A DNA stretch of 32,040 nucleotides from Acidobacteriota bacterium (lineage in GTDB: Bacteria; Acidobacteriota; Thermoanaerobaculia; Thermoanaerobaculales; Thermoanaerobaculaceae), in NCBI GenBank assembly GCA_004298115.1, contig SCRJ01000152.1, positions 1 to 32,040 of the forward strand, in the 5' to 3' direction. Positions within the stretch are counted from its first letter, which is position 1; each line of letters opens with the position of its first letter. Below, in pieces: positions 1 to 7,767 of the stretch. The notes beneath the pieces are model-generated. The model was not told the origin of the DNA, ran no database searches, and saw only the letters and a list, made by a program, of their open reading frames with translations. The position numbers and the translations under genes were made by a program.

Positions 1-1026
1 GGCACCGACCTGTTGACGATCATGCGGGGAGCACCCAACGTTCGCGCCTCAGCCGGGGCCGTGACCAGCTTCCTGCCCGAGGACCTGCCGTTCATCGCGA
101 GTTTGCCCGGCGTCGCCATGGTGGTTCCCGAGACGAACTCGTCTGCGCTGCTGCGCTTTGCCGATCAGGACTTGACGGTCACGGTGGTAGGGACCGGGGA
201 GGACTTCCCCCTGGTGCACGACTGGCCGGCGCAGTCCGGCGTCTTCTTCTCGGCGGAGCAAGTGATGCGCTATGCCCAGGTCGTCGTGCTCGGGACGACG
301 ACGGCGAAGAACCTGTTCCCCAATGACACCAACCCGCTCGGCCAGTACGTGATCATCGGCAGCGCGCCGTTCATGGTCATCGGCGTCCTGAGCAGCAAGG
401 GTGTGACCGCGCGGGGAGACGACCAGGACAACTCCGCCTGGTTGCCGTACACCACGGCCGGGGCGCGCGTCTTCGGGCGACGCTTCTTCAACAATATCGT
501 CGTGAGAGTGAAGCCGGGCGCGGAAATGGACGTCGTGCAGGCCGGGCTCCATACGTTGCTCCTCACCCGCCATCGCAAGGAGGACTTCAACATCCGGAAC
601 ATGGCCGACACGATCGAGACGGCCAGCGCGACGCAGAACACGCTCACGTATCTGCTGGCTGCGATCGCCGTGATCTCGCTCGTCGTCGGCGGCATCGGCG
701 TGATGAACATCATGCTGGTCTCGGTCACCGAAAGAACCCGCGAGATCGGCATCCGCATGGCGATCGGCGCTCGCAGCTTCGACGTGATGTTTCAATTCCT
801 GACCGAGGCCGTGATGGTCTGCTTCATCGGCGGGATGGCGGGCGTCGCCGCCGGGATCGGCGGCGGCTTGGCGACCTCGGCGATCGCAGGCTGGCGCGTG
901 ATCTACACGGTCCCACCGATCGTGATCGCCTTCGCGTGCGCGTTCGTGACGGGCATCGTGTTCGGTTATCTTCCGGCCAGGAAGGCCGCACGGCTCGACC
1001 CCATCGAAGCGCTGGCTCGGGAGTAG
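1..1026 (+). CDS. MacB-type ABC transporter permease, C-terminal part (5' truncated by window)
   Basis: The reading frame is open from base 1, so the start lies upstream; the TTG at 13 is inside the gene. About 341 residues are visible. The first two thirds (to about nt 640) is the extracytoplasmic MacB-type periplasmic core domain. Three membrane segments follow at roughly nt 643-717, 802-882 and 916-978, the FtsX/MacB C-terminal permease layout. The cytoplasmic loop at nt 736-774 reads TREIGIRMAIGAR, a family hallmark that contacts the ATPase, and the end (PARKAARLDPIEALARE) is the standard MacB/LolC-like terminus. Known members work with a MacA-type adaptor and an ATPase in export of macrolides, peptides or lipids, or in mechanotransmission; the substrate cannot be read here. 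Partners are presumably upstream, outside the window. Confidence 0.9.
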   Translation, partial: GTDLLTIMRGAPNVRASAGAVTSFLPEDLPFIASLPGVAMVVPETNSSALLRFADQDLTVTVVGTGEDFPLVHDWPAQSGVFFSAEQVMRYAQVVVLGTTTAKNLFPNDTNPLGQYVIIGSAPFMVIGVLSSKGVTARGDDQDNSAWLPYTTAGARVFGRRFFNNIVVRVKPGAEMDVVQAGLHTLLLTRHRKEDFNIRNMADTIETASATQNTLTYLLAAIAVISLVVGGIGVMNIMLVSVTERTREIGIRMAIGARSFDVMFQFLTEAVMVCFIGGMAGVAAGIGGGLATSAIAGWRVIYTVPPIVIAFACAFVTGIVFGYLPARKAARLDPIEALARE

Positions 1027-1360
1027 AAACGCCGTGCGCGATTCGTCGTCCACGAAAGGGAGGAGCGCCTGGCGCGCGACGGGGACTCGGTCGTGCCGCC
1101 GCCATGGACCTGCGCAAGGCCGGCAACGGGACGGGGCCGTACGGACACTCGCATGACCGCCTGTTCCGCCTCGGGTGAACCGAGGACCTGGATTGAGGCG
1201 GTGAACCTGGGAGACGGGCCGCCCGGCTCGGGGAGGAGCCAGCCCGTCAGGTCGAATTCTTGGAGCTCGTTGCGTACTGCACCGGGCCGGGCAGCTGACC
1301 GGGAGCGTTGGGCGGACAGGAACGGTCCACGGCACCCACTCCTGGAGAAGGAGGAAGACA
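1027..1360. other. 334-bp gene-free spacer
   Basis: This stretch between the permease and the hydrolase holds no reading frame that looks like a protein. The only clear structure is a nested hairpin at 1213-1248. It ends in the ribosome binding site of the hydrolase gene (GAAGGAGGAAG, 1347-1357). No convincing promoter was recognised. Confidence 0.5.
1213..1248 (+). other. Nested hairpin (possible terminator or leader structure)
   Basis: Outer arms GACGGGC (1213-1219) and GCCCGTC (1242-1248) pair perfectly. Inside them GGCTC (1225-1229) pairs with GAGCC (1236-1240). There is no T-run after it, so an intrinsic terminator for the permease is uncertain. It could instead be part of the leader of the hydrolase gene, which starts 112 bases downstream. 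Confidence 0.35.
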
Positions 1361-2185
1361 GTGAGCACGATCTCGATGAAGGACGGTACGCAGATCTATT
1401 ACAAGGACTGGGGCGCAGGAGAGCCGGTGGTGTTCAGCCACGGCTGGCCCCTGAGTGCGGACAGCTGGGAGGCTCAGATGGTGTTCCTGGCCTGGAACGG
1501 CTATCGCTGCATTGCCCATGACCGTCGCGGCCATGGGCGGTCGAGCCAGCCCTGGAGTGGCAACGAGATGGACACCTATGCCGACGACCTCTCGGAGCTA
1601 ATCGAAGCGCTCGACCTGAAAGGGGCCGCCCTGATCGGCTTTTCCGCGGGCGGCGGCGAAGTGGCCCGCTATATCGGCCGCCACGGCACGAAACGGGTGG
1701 CCAAGGCCGCGCTGATCTCCGCCGTCCCGCCGCTGATGCTGAAGACGGCGGCCAATCCCAGCGGATTGCCGATTGCGGTGTTCGACGAGATCCGCCTCGG
1801 GTCCCTCGCCGATCGCTCGCAGCTCTACAAGGATCTCGCCAGCGGCCCGTTCTTCGGCGCCAACAGGCCCGGCGCCAAGGTCTCACAGGGCGTGATGGAC
1901 TCGTTCTGGCTCCAGGGGATGCAGGCCGGGCACAAGAACGCCTTCGACTGCATCAAGGCGTTCTCCGAAACGGATTTCTCCGAGGACCTCAAGAAGTTCG
2001 ACGTGCCGACCCTAGTCGTTCACGGCGACGACGACCAGATCGTACCGATCGGTGCCGCCGCTCTGCGCTCATCGAAATTGGTGAAGAATGCCACCCTCAA
2101 GATCTACGCCGGCGCACCCCACGGCGTCGCGTATACGCACAAGGACCGGCTCAACGCCGACCTGTTGGCTTTCCTCAGGACCTGA
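1361..2185 (+). CDS. Alpha/beta hydrolase, non-haem chloroperoxidase/arylesterase-like
   Basis: 274 residues, the usual length for the cofactor-free bacterial haloperoxidase/esterase group. The GTG start is supported by GAAGGAGG just upstream. The oxyanion-hole region is FSHGWP (25-30). The nucleophile elbow is GFSAGG with Ser95; the acid is Asp225 in HGDDDQIVP; the base is His254 in GAPHG. No signal peptide, so cytoplasmic. Family members hydrolyse esters or lactones and can make peracids from carboxylic acids and peroxide; the physiological substrate cannot be told from sequence. It stands alone between the MacB-type gene and a minus-strand cluster, so context gives no pathway. Confidence 0.88.
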   Translation: MSTISMKDGTQIYYKDWGAGEPVVFSHGWPLSADSWEAQMVFLAWNGYRCIAHDRRGHGRSSQPWSGNEMDTYADDLSELIEALDLKGAALIGFSAGGGEVARYIGRHGTKRVAKAALISAVPPLMLKTAANPSGLPIAVFDEIRLGSLADRSQLYKDLASGPFFGANRPGAKVSQGVMDSFWLQGMQAGHKNAFDCIKAFSETDFSEDLKKFDVPTLVVHGDDDQIVPIGAAALRSSKLVKNATLKIYAGAPHGVAYTHKDRLNADLLAFLRT

Positions 2186-2643
2186 GGTCGCCATGCCGGC
2201 GATCGCACCGGCCGGCCGTCAAAGAACGGAGCGGCCGACGGACCGTAGGCGGCGCAACCGCTGAACCGACTGCCGCGCCTGCAATCGATCAGCTCTCTTG
2301 GATCGAGCGTGGCGAGACCGGATTCGGCCTCCCAGAGAGGCAGGAACGCCCGGTGCGCAATCGTGACGGGCTCGCCCGGCTCGCCGGGCCCGCCGGGACC
2401 TGCGGCAACGTTATCGACGCATCGAGGACGGGGGGCCACCACGGCCGAAGCGCCCCCGGGATGCGTTCCACGGGCATGGCGAGCGCAGCGGGCCCGCGGC
2501 TGCACAGGCCCGATCCGCATCGAGAGCGCTCCATGGGCAGATGCCGCTCCCGGCCTCCGCGTCGCTCCAACGCCCGGCGCGGGCCAATTGAAACCGGGCT
2601 CAGGGCCGGAGTGGGAGCCGACGCCGGGACTTGGGCACGCGGC
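2186..2643. other. 458-bp region without a recognisable gene
   Basis: Several frames stay open here because of high GC, but none resembles a known protein or has a convincing ribosome binding site. Short GC palindromes occur: CGGCCG repeats at 2213-2218 and 2232-2237, which may help end transcription of the hydrolase gene, and CCCGGC/GCCGGG at 2375-2388. A frame encoding a short Gly-Pro-rich stretch is judged to be chance. Confidence 0.4.
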
Positions 2644-2736
2644 TCAGTACCGTCTGCTCCTGTAGTAGTAGCCGCCTCCCCCGCCAAACAGAAGGACCAA
2701 TACGACGATCAGGATGATCAGCGTGGTCGAGCTCAT
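2644..2736 (-). CDS. 30-residue single-span membrane protein, glycine/tyrosine tail
   Basis: This short frame starts at ATG 2736 behind a strong ribosome binding site (GGGAGGAG, about 2740-2747). The product has a short polar N-terminus (MSSTT), a hydrophobic segment (LIILIVVLVLLF, 6-17), five glycines, three tyrosines and a basic end (RSRRY). It therefore looks like a tiny inner-membrane protein with its basic tail in the cytoplasm. It lies 81 bases downstream of the DUF2950 gene on the same strand and is probably the last gene of that cluster. Similar Gly/Tyr-ended mini-proteins are annotated as hypothetical in many proteobacteria-like genomes. Function unknown. Reality is supported by the Shine-Dalgarno and coherent topology, not by known homology. 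Confidence 0.65.
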   Translation of the reverse strand: MSSTTLIILIVVLVLLFGGGGGYYYRSRRY

Positions 2737-2817
2737 GACTCCTCCCTGCCTTTCCGGGCCATCTCGAGCCCGCTCCTCTGCCGCCGGCGTCGAGCCGGGC
2801 GCCGATTCCCCGACCGC

Positions 2818-3870
2818 CTATTGCGCCTCGACCAGCTTCCAGCTCGGGTCGGGGTCGTACTCGGTGATCGCGGCGGCGAGCGTGGCGGTGTCGGAGCCCA
2901 GGTTCTTCTCGTACACGCGGCCCTGCTGGTTGACGATGAACGTCATGACGCCCGAGCTGCCCCACTTGGCGGGGTATGCGATCAGCGCGTAGCCGGCGAT
3001 CATGTTGCCGTTGATGACGTAGCTGAACTTGCCCCCAGGCGCATACGGCCCCTGGGCCTTGAGGATCTTGTAGAAGTACCCGTGGTACGGAGAGCGCTTC
3101 GGCGCGTCGCCGCTCTTGGCCACGCCCAGTTGGTAGCCCTCCTCCTGGGCCTGTGCCACCAGGCTCCCCATCGGGCTCGGTTGGCCGCCCTCGGGGACCT
3201 CCCAGTAGAGGCCGTTGCGCTCGCCCGGCGTGCTGATGAACTTCTGCGCGTAGACGGCGAGGCCGTCCTCGGACGCGTCCTTCGCCTGGGTGTAGTACTC
3301 CCACTGCGCCACCACGTAGGCGCGGCACGTCGCGATCGTGGAAAGCTCGCTCTCGCCGATCCTCCGGTTCGAGATCTCCTCGATCCCCGCGGCGGTGTCG
3401 AAGCGCCACTTCTTTCCGTCCTTGACGATCGGGATCGGCGACGGCCAGTGCTCCGTGCCGACGACGAGCGTGTACGTCGCGTCGTCGACCTTTTCGACCG
3501 CCGCGTACTCGTCGAGGTCGGCGGCGAACTCCTTGAGCGCGTTGGCGTCGGCGACCGGGTCGCCGGACATCAGCTGCTCGTGGTCCGGCCCGAAGATCGC
3601 AGCCAACGCCGGATGGTCGCCGGCCTTCACCGCCTTCACGAGCGCTTGCAGAGCCGCTTCGGGCGTGGCGAAGCGTTCCTGCTTCGGCGCCGTCCGCGCC
3701 GCAGCGAGCACCGAAGCGGCGCATAACGTCCCGATCGAGAGGCAAGCCAGCAGCGCTCGCGAAATCGGGACGCGAAGGGGAAGTTCCCTTGACCTCGTCG
3801 GTTGTGGCATGCCCATACGCTCCATCCCTTTCCCACCCTCAGGCCGTGTCGGCTCGCAGTGTGTCGTCAT
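2818..3870 (-). CDS. DUF2950 family exported protein
   Basis: Up to 350 residues, recognised as DUF2950 from the N-terminal RFATPEAALQALVKAVKAGD and AIFGPDHEQLMSGDPVADA, and the C-terminal HGYFYKILKAQGPYAPGG and YALIAYPAKWGSSGVMTF. A hydrophobic stretch (ALLACLSIGTLCAASVLAAA, about residues 40-59 of the longest form) preceded by arginines is an export signal, so the protein is likely periplasmic. The start is uncertain: ATG 3870 has a weak ribosome site, while ATG 3825 and 3816 give a more normal signal length, and 3816 follows GGAG closely. It begins 13 bases after the DUF3300 stop, so the two are probably co-transcribed; these families often sit together. Biochemical role unknown. Confidence 0.88.
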   Translation of the reverse strand: MTTHCEPTRPEGGKGMERMGMPQPTRSRELPLRVPISRALLACLSIGTLCAASVLAAARTAPKQERFATPEAALQALVKAVKAGDHPALAAIFGPDHEQLMSGDPVADANALKEFAADLDEYAAVEKVDDATYTLVVGTEHWPSPIPIVKDGKKWRFDTAAGIEEISNRRIGESELSTIATCRAYVVAQWEYYTQAKDASEDGLAVYAQKFISTPGERNGLYWEVPEGGQPSPMGSLVAQAQEEGYQLGVAKSGDAPKRSPYHGYFYKILKAQGPYAPGGKFSYVINGNMIAGYALIAYPAKWGSSGVMTFIVNQQGRVYEKNLGSDTATLAAAITEYDPDPSWKLVEAQ

Positions 3871-3883
3871 GGTCGCCCCCAGC

Positions 3884-5053
3884 TCAATGCTTGTTCCCGT
3901 CCTTCTTGTCCTTCCTTTGAATCACAGGCGGGCGCGGACGTTGCTTCACCACCTCGCGGCGCACGACCGGGGCCGGAATCGGCCGAACCAGCGCGCGACT
4001 GGTTTGGCCGCGCTGGCTGATCACACGCGGATCGAAGACGCCTCGAACCGGGTTGAACGCCGGCGCCACCGGCACGTGGACCTGCACGGGCGGTTGCGGC
4101 AGATGGCCGCGGAAGTCGTTGATCCTCCGGTCGGTGGTGTCGATGTTGCGGGTGATGATCTTGTTGGGGACCGACACGCGCCACGGCTGAACCGGCGCAC
4201 GGTAGGGCTGAACCGGCGGTTGTGTCACGACGCGAGTGTTGGCGCGGAACTTGTTGAAGTTCGTCGTGCGATGAACGTCGTCGTAACGGTTCAGCGCGCC
4301 GTAGTTCACCCGGCGATCGAGGACCCTGCGGTTGATCACGATCGTCCGATAGGTGTTGTTCACGTAGATGGGGTTGGGCCGGATGTACTGGCGGCTGCGC
4401 CCGATCCATCCCCGGTCGCCTTCCCAGCCGTGATAGAAGACGCGGTGCTGGCCCCAGTCGAAGTCGAAGTTGAGCCACGCCCCGATGAAGAAGCGGGCGC
4501 CGAAGTACAGCGGCGCCCGGGCGAAGAAGACCACCGCCGGGTCGTACTGCGGCACGTACAGGTACTGGGGCTGCGCCGGCCACAGCTCGATCTCGCCGCC
4601 CGAGTCGACGACCTGGATCTCCGAGGTGGAGTAGAGGTTGCCGGCCCGTTGCGCCTGGGCGCGCAGCCGCTGGATCGAGGCCATGACGTCGGTGGACTGA
4701 TAGGCGTACGCCTGCCCCAGGGCCGTCGTCCAGTCGAGTTTGTCGGCCATCATCGCCACGACGGTCGGGTAGTGTGCGACCGCCTTGACGCTGACGTCCC
4801 ACCACTGCCCGTCCACGTCGCCCGGGTTGGGGTCGGCGCGGACGAAGCGGGCCGCATCGTCGATCTGGTCCGGGAAGGTTGCCGCGACGAGGACCTGCGC
4901 CAGCAGCGGATCGGGGTACAGCGCGATCGGCGCCAGCAGGTTGTCGAGCTGGTCGGGCGAGAAAGCTTCGTACTGCGAATACCCCTGCGCCCGGCCGAAC
5001 GAGGTGAAGACCGCCGAACAGATGATGAGCGAGACGGCCAGAATCTTTCCCAT
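3884..5053 (-). CDS. DUF3300 family exported protein
   Basis: 389 residues from ATG 5053, chosen because AGAAGGAGA lies just upstream and the product then opens with a clean signal peptide (MGKILAVSLIICSAVFTSFG, cleavage near GRAQG). The DUF3300 core follows: LDNLLAPIALYPDPLLAQVL, then WWDVSVKAVAHYPTVVAMM, then LWPAQPQYLYVPQYDPAVVF. A tryptophan/tyrosine-rich stretch around FDFDWGQHRVFYHGWEG leads into a basic, Pro/Val/Arg-rich low-complexity tail ending KDKKDGNKH. Likely periplasmic or surface-associated. First gene of the DUF3300-DUF2950-small protein cluster. No biochemical function is established for the family. Confidence 0.9.
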   Translation of the reverse strand: MGKILAVSLIICSAVFTSFGRAQGYSQYEAFSPDQLDNLLAPIALYPDPLLAQVLVAATFPDQIDDAARFVRADPNPGDVDGQWWDVSVKAVAHYPTVVAMMADKLDWTTALGQAYAYQSTDVMASIQRLRAQAQRAGNLYSTSEIQVVDSGGEIELWPAQPQYLYVPQYDPAVVFFARAPLYFGARFFIGAWLNFDFDWGQHRVFYHGWEGDRGWIGRSRQYIRPNPIYVNNTYRTIVINRRVLDRRVNYGALNRYDDVHRTTNFNKFRANTRVVTQPPVQPYRAPVQPWRVSVPNKIITRNIDTTDRRINDFRGHLPQPPVQVHVPVAPAFNPVRGVFDPRVISQRGQTSRALVRPIPAPVVRREVVKQRPRPPVIQRKDKKDGNKH

Positions 5054-5103
5054 GGCGTGTGTCTCCTTCTGCGAACGTTCACGATTCCGTACGCCGCACC
5101 GGT

Positions 5104-5673
5104 TCACAGCGTGACGCGGACCCCGGCGCTGACCGCGTTGATGTCCACATCCCGGAGTTTGTACTTCTCCCACTCGGCCAAGACCGAAAGCTTGCCGAAG
5201 TTGAACCGCAAACCGGCACCGTAGAACGGGTCATGCCCGTGGTCCGTCCCGGCCTCGAAATGCGGGTCGGTCGCGGTGCCGGTGAGCGCCACGTCGGTGC
5301 TCCAGTACATGTAGCCGCCCTTCGCGTAGAGCGTGACGAGAGGGCCGATCGGGATCCGGCCGGTGAGGGCGGCGGTTGCGGTCTTGGCGTCGTACCCAAC
5401 CCGCGTGCTGCCCCCCGCCGAGGTGATCACGCCGTCGAACTTGCCGAAGTTGACCCACGCGGCCTCGACCCCGAGGAAGACAGGAAACTCATAGCCCAGG
5501 AAGAACTTGTACGAGTTTCTCGTCTCATCTACGACGGTCGCGTTGATCGCCGCGTGACTCAAGGCGCCACCAAGATAGAAGCCCTGCGCCGCTGCCGGCC
5601 GGATCGCGCCGAGCCCTGCAACCACGACGACCGCGCCCAGAACAGTCGCTCGCGCAATCAGGTTCGCCTTCAC
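5104..5673 (-). CDS. Outer-membrane beta-barrel protein (OmpA-like porin fold)
   Basis: 189 residues from GTG 5673, chosen because GGAGGTGGAG precedes it directly and the product starts with a proper signal peptide (VKANLIARATVLGAVVVVAG, cleavage after PAAA before QGFYLGG). An upstream in-frame start at 5838 would add a Ser/Gly-rich stretch with no likely function. The mature part is alternating-pattern beta strands: FYLGGALSHAAIN, YKFFLGYEF, VEAAWVNFG, LVTLYAKGGYMYW, FYGAGLRFNF, LSVLAEWEKY, INAVSAGVRVTL. This fits the small 8-strand OMP beta-barrel family. It ends in Leu rather than the more usual Phe/Tyr/Trp. Role unknown; 50 bases separate its stop from the DUF3300 start on the same strand, so they may share a transcript. 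Confidence 0.82.
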   Translation of the reverse strand: MKANLIARATVLGAVVVVAGLGAIRPAAAQGFYLGGALSHAAINATVVDETRNSYKFFLGYEFPVFLGVEAAWVNFGKFDGVITSAGGSTRVGYDAKTATAALTGRIPIGPLVTLYAKGGYMYWSTDVALTGTATDPHFEAGTDHGHDPFYGAGLRFNFGKLSVLAEWEKYKLRDVDINAVSAGVRVTL

Positions 5674-5685
5674 CCTCCACCTCCA

Positions 5686-5706
5686 GGTCCCGGGTCCCCG
5701 GGGTTC
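5686..5706. repeat. Short heptad array (3 x 7 bp)
   Basis: Three successive 7-bp units ggtcccg, ggtcccc, ggggttc lie directly upstream of the beta-barrel gene. They match the style of larger heptad arrays at 10224, 24031, 26250 and 30123. Confidence 0.45.
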
Positions 5707-5735
5707 CCCAGTGCCGACGCCCCCAAAACAACCAC

Positions 5736-5777
5736 CCGACTCGATGGATTTCACAGCCGACTCGATGGATTTCACAG
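5736..5777. repeat. Perfect 21-bp tandem duplication
   Basis: Two identical adjacent 21-bp units, 5736-5756 and 5757-5777 (each begins ccgactcgatgg and ends atttcacag), sit 63-104 bases upstream of the beta-barrel GTG. The segment is outside the coding region if the start at 5673 is right. It may be a duplicated operator or simple slippage product; no palindrome is evident within a unit. Confidence 0.7.
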
Positions 5778-5875
5778 TGTGCCCTCTTTCTCGGTCAACG
5801 TCGAATCTAGCCCTCTGGCGGCGCGTGGGATAGCGCATTTTGTACCCGGGATCGGAGGCGTGAATTAGGTAGGAA

Positions 5876-6217
5876 CTACCCGGCGGTTGGCCCGCGGTCC
5901 CCTCGTTGTCGGCCCGCCGGAGTGGCGGCGCCGAAAGTGTCCGAGCGGGCGGCCTGCGCGGTCATTCCGAGGGTTCGAAGACGGCGCTTGGCGCTCGCCG
6001 GCCGCATCGTTGCGGGTTCGGAAGCGGCCCGTCGCCCGTTCGCTGCGCCCCGCAGATCCGCTGCGCGCAGCTCCTCGATCCGGTCGCGCAGGCCGGCGGC
6101 ATCCTCGAACTCCAGCCGCTTCGCCGCCGCCTCCATCTGCTTCTCGAGCTCGGCGATCGCCTTCGCGAGCGAGGCCGGGTCGGTGATCTCGGCCTCCCTC
6201 ACCCGCCGTGTCAGCAG
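5876..6217 (-). pseudogene. Displaced fragment of the uvrB 3' end (UVR motif)
   Basis: Bases 6067-6206 align without gaps to 7794-7933 of the intact uvrB gene on the same strand, with about 129 of 140 identical by hand count. The encoded segment [19 protein letters not shown] and following residues is the UvrB C-terminal UVR helical hairpin; only four residues of about 43 differ, all conservative or charge swaps. After ELRA a 2-base deletion relative to uvrB removes the original stop, so the frame runs on to 5876 in unrelated sequence. There is no Walker A or helicase part. The fragment might still be translated from GTG 6202, but is best read as a remnant. It starts where the HD-GYP gene ends. 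Confidence 0.8.
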
Positions 6218-7494
6218 GTGGCCGGGCCGATCCGACCCAGGAAGCTCTCGTACGCTATCTTGGCGCGGCCCTGCGCCTGCGCCCTTTCGGCGTTCAGGTC
6301 GGCGGCGTGGGCGCCGACGAGAGCGGTGAGGTCAGCGTCGAGGGCGCCGCCGCCCATCCGCCTCAGGATGCGCACCACGGCCGCGGCGTCCATGCCGCTC
6401 CGGTACGGACGGTCCTCGGTCAAGGCCGTGAAGACGTCCGCCACGGCCACGATCCTGCTCTCGAGGGACAGGCTCTCCCCTCCGAGGTGGAACGGGTAGC
6501 CCCGGCCGTCGATGCGTTCATGGTGGTAGGAAGCCCAGGCGACGATATCCTCCGGCACGCCGGACGCCCTGAGGATCCGGTAGGTCTCGTAGCTGTGGGC
6601 CTGGACCCGCAGGTACTGCGGCGCGGTCAGCGCGCCGGGCTTCTCGAGGAACTCCACGGGGACCGAGACCTTCCCGAGGTCGTGCAGGTGGCCGGCCACC
6701 TCGAGGGCCTCGACGCGGTCTCCCGGCAACCCGCAGAGGTCTCCGATCGCTTTGCACATCGCGGCCACCCCGCTCGTGTGGGTCGAGGTGAAACGGCTGC
6801 GAAAGTCGATGAGCCGGCAGAACAGCTCGGCGAGCGGCCCGAGCTCGACCGCCTCGGAGGGCAAGTCTTTCCACCGGTCGAGCCAGGAGTCCGTTTCCAC
6901 GGAGTCCCGGGTCTCGAGCCAGAAACCCGTCCGCGCGGCGACGTCCAGGAGCGCGTCGACGGGGGCGGGGGCGAAGACCTCGCCGCGCTGCAGCCTGATC
7001 ACCCTGCTCACGCGTGACGCCTGTTGCAGCAGGTCCGTGCCGGGGCCGAGCACGACGGCGAGACGGTCGGCCAGATGGAGGATATGGCTCGCGGCGGGGA
7101 CTCCGACGCCTCGTTCCCCGTGTCCGCGGCCCGGGCGCCATTCGACGTGATGAAAGCGGATCGCGCGTGCCACCTCCCGCAGCGGCCCGAACCCCCGCAG
7201 GAGCTGGTACCCGACCTCGCCGTGCTCGGCGTGGCCGGGCGAACGCTCGGACGGCTCCTCGAACCTCATCAGCGCCAGGCGCTCGGTCAGGGAGAGGGCG
7301 CCGATGTCGTGCAGCAGGCCCGCCAGCATCAGCGTGCGCACCTCGGCGTCGGAGAGCCCCATGGCCTGGCCGATGCGGCCGGCGAGTACGGCCACCCACC
7401 GATGGTGCAGGTGCAGGGCGGGGTCCATGAGGTCGATCGCGGTGGACAGGCCCGCGATGAAACCTACTCGGGATACTGCGTTCCCGAAGTCCAC
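6211..7494 (-). CDS. Tandem HD / HD-GYP domain protein (putative c-di-GMP phosphodiesterase)
   Basis: 427 residues from GTG 7494, or 443 from ATG 7542. GTG 7494 is preferred because GGGGAGGGG lies directly before it and the extra N-terminus would be low complexity. An N-terminal HD domain has HH (30-31), HD in GLLHDIGAL (62-63) and a distal HH near 114. The C-terminal HD-GYP domain has HD in GHLHDLGKVSVP (271-272) and HHERIDGRGYP (324-334), followed by RIVAVADVFTALTEDRPYR. HD-GYP proteins hydrolyse cyclic di-GMP (or cGAMP) at a two-metal site; the metal and GYP residues are present, so activity is plausible. No membrane segment or receiver domain. Downstream of uvrB on the same strand, 273 bases away; its stop lies at the edge of the displaced uvrB tail. 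Confidence 0.87.
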   Translation of the reverse strand: MDFGNAVSRVGFIAGLSTAIDLMDPALHLHHRWVAVLAGRIGQAMGLSDAEVRTLMLAGLLHDIGALSLTERLALMRFEEPSERSPGHAEHGEVGYQLLRGFGPLREVARAIRFHHVEWRPGRGHGERGVGVPAASHILHLADRLAVVLGPGTDLLQQASRVSRVIRLQRGEVFAPAPVDALLDVAARTGFWLETRDSVETDSWLDRWKDLPSEAVELGPLAELFCRLIDFRSRFTSTHTSGVAAMCKAIGDLCGLPGDRVEALEVAGHLHDLGKVSVPVEFLEKPGALTAPQYLRVQAHSYETYRILRASGVPEDIVAWASYHHERIDGRGYPFHLGGESLSLESRIVAVADVFTALTEDRPYRSGMDAAAVVRILRRMGGGALDADLTALVGAHAADLNAERAQAQGRAKIAYESFLGRIGPATC

Positions 7495-7518
7495 GGCCCC
7501 TCCCCGAGCGGAGGGGCC
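7495..7518 (-). promoter_or_regulatory. Hairpin covering the HD-GYP ribosome binding site
   Basis: GGCCCCTCC and GGAGGGGCC pair perfectly over 9 bp around a 6-base loop (7504-7509), with the 3' arm (minus-strand sense) ending immediately before GTG 7494. The purine-rich ribosome site is inside the stem, so translation would need melting of the hairpin. If translation starts at ATG 7542 the hairpin would lie within the coding sequence. Confidence 0.45.
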
Positions 7519-7767
7519 ACCCCGCCCGTGGGCCGTCGTCATCGTCCTGCCGGCGCCCCCCGGTCCGCTGGCTCCGCCCGAGCCGCACGCGCGAGCGCGC
7601 CTCGGCCGCTCGCGTCCACTCTCTCGACCGGTCTCATCGTAGCGCCGTACCGGAGGCAGTCAAGGCTCGGCCTCGGGACGACCCGCCGGCGCCGAGCGGG
7701 CATGGCGCGTGGGCGCCGGGTCCGGCGCCCGCCGACCCCATGGCGCTCCGCGGACGCACCTGGCGCG

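Noticed and set aside
2309-2665. Collagen-like (Gly-Ser-Pro-Gly-Pro-Pro) small protein
   Set aside because: The triplet stretch is only a few residues, arises from a GC-rich palindromic segment and is open in several frames at once.
5674-5838. Longer beta-barrel protein starting at 5838
   Set aside because: It would put low-complexity residues and the 21-bp repeat before an obvious signal peptide; GTG 5673 has a strong ribosome site.
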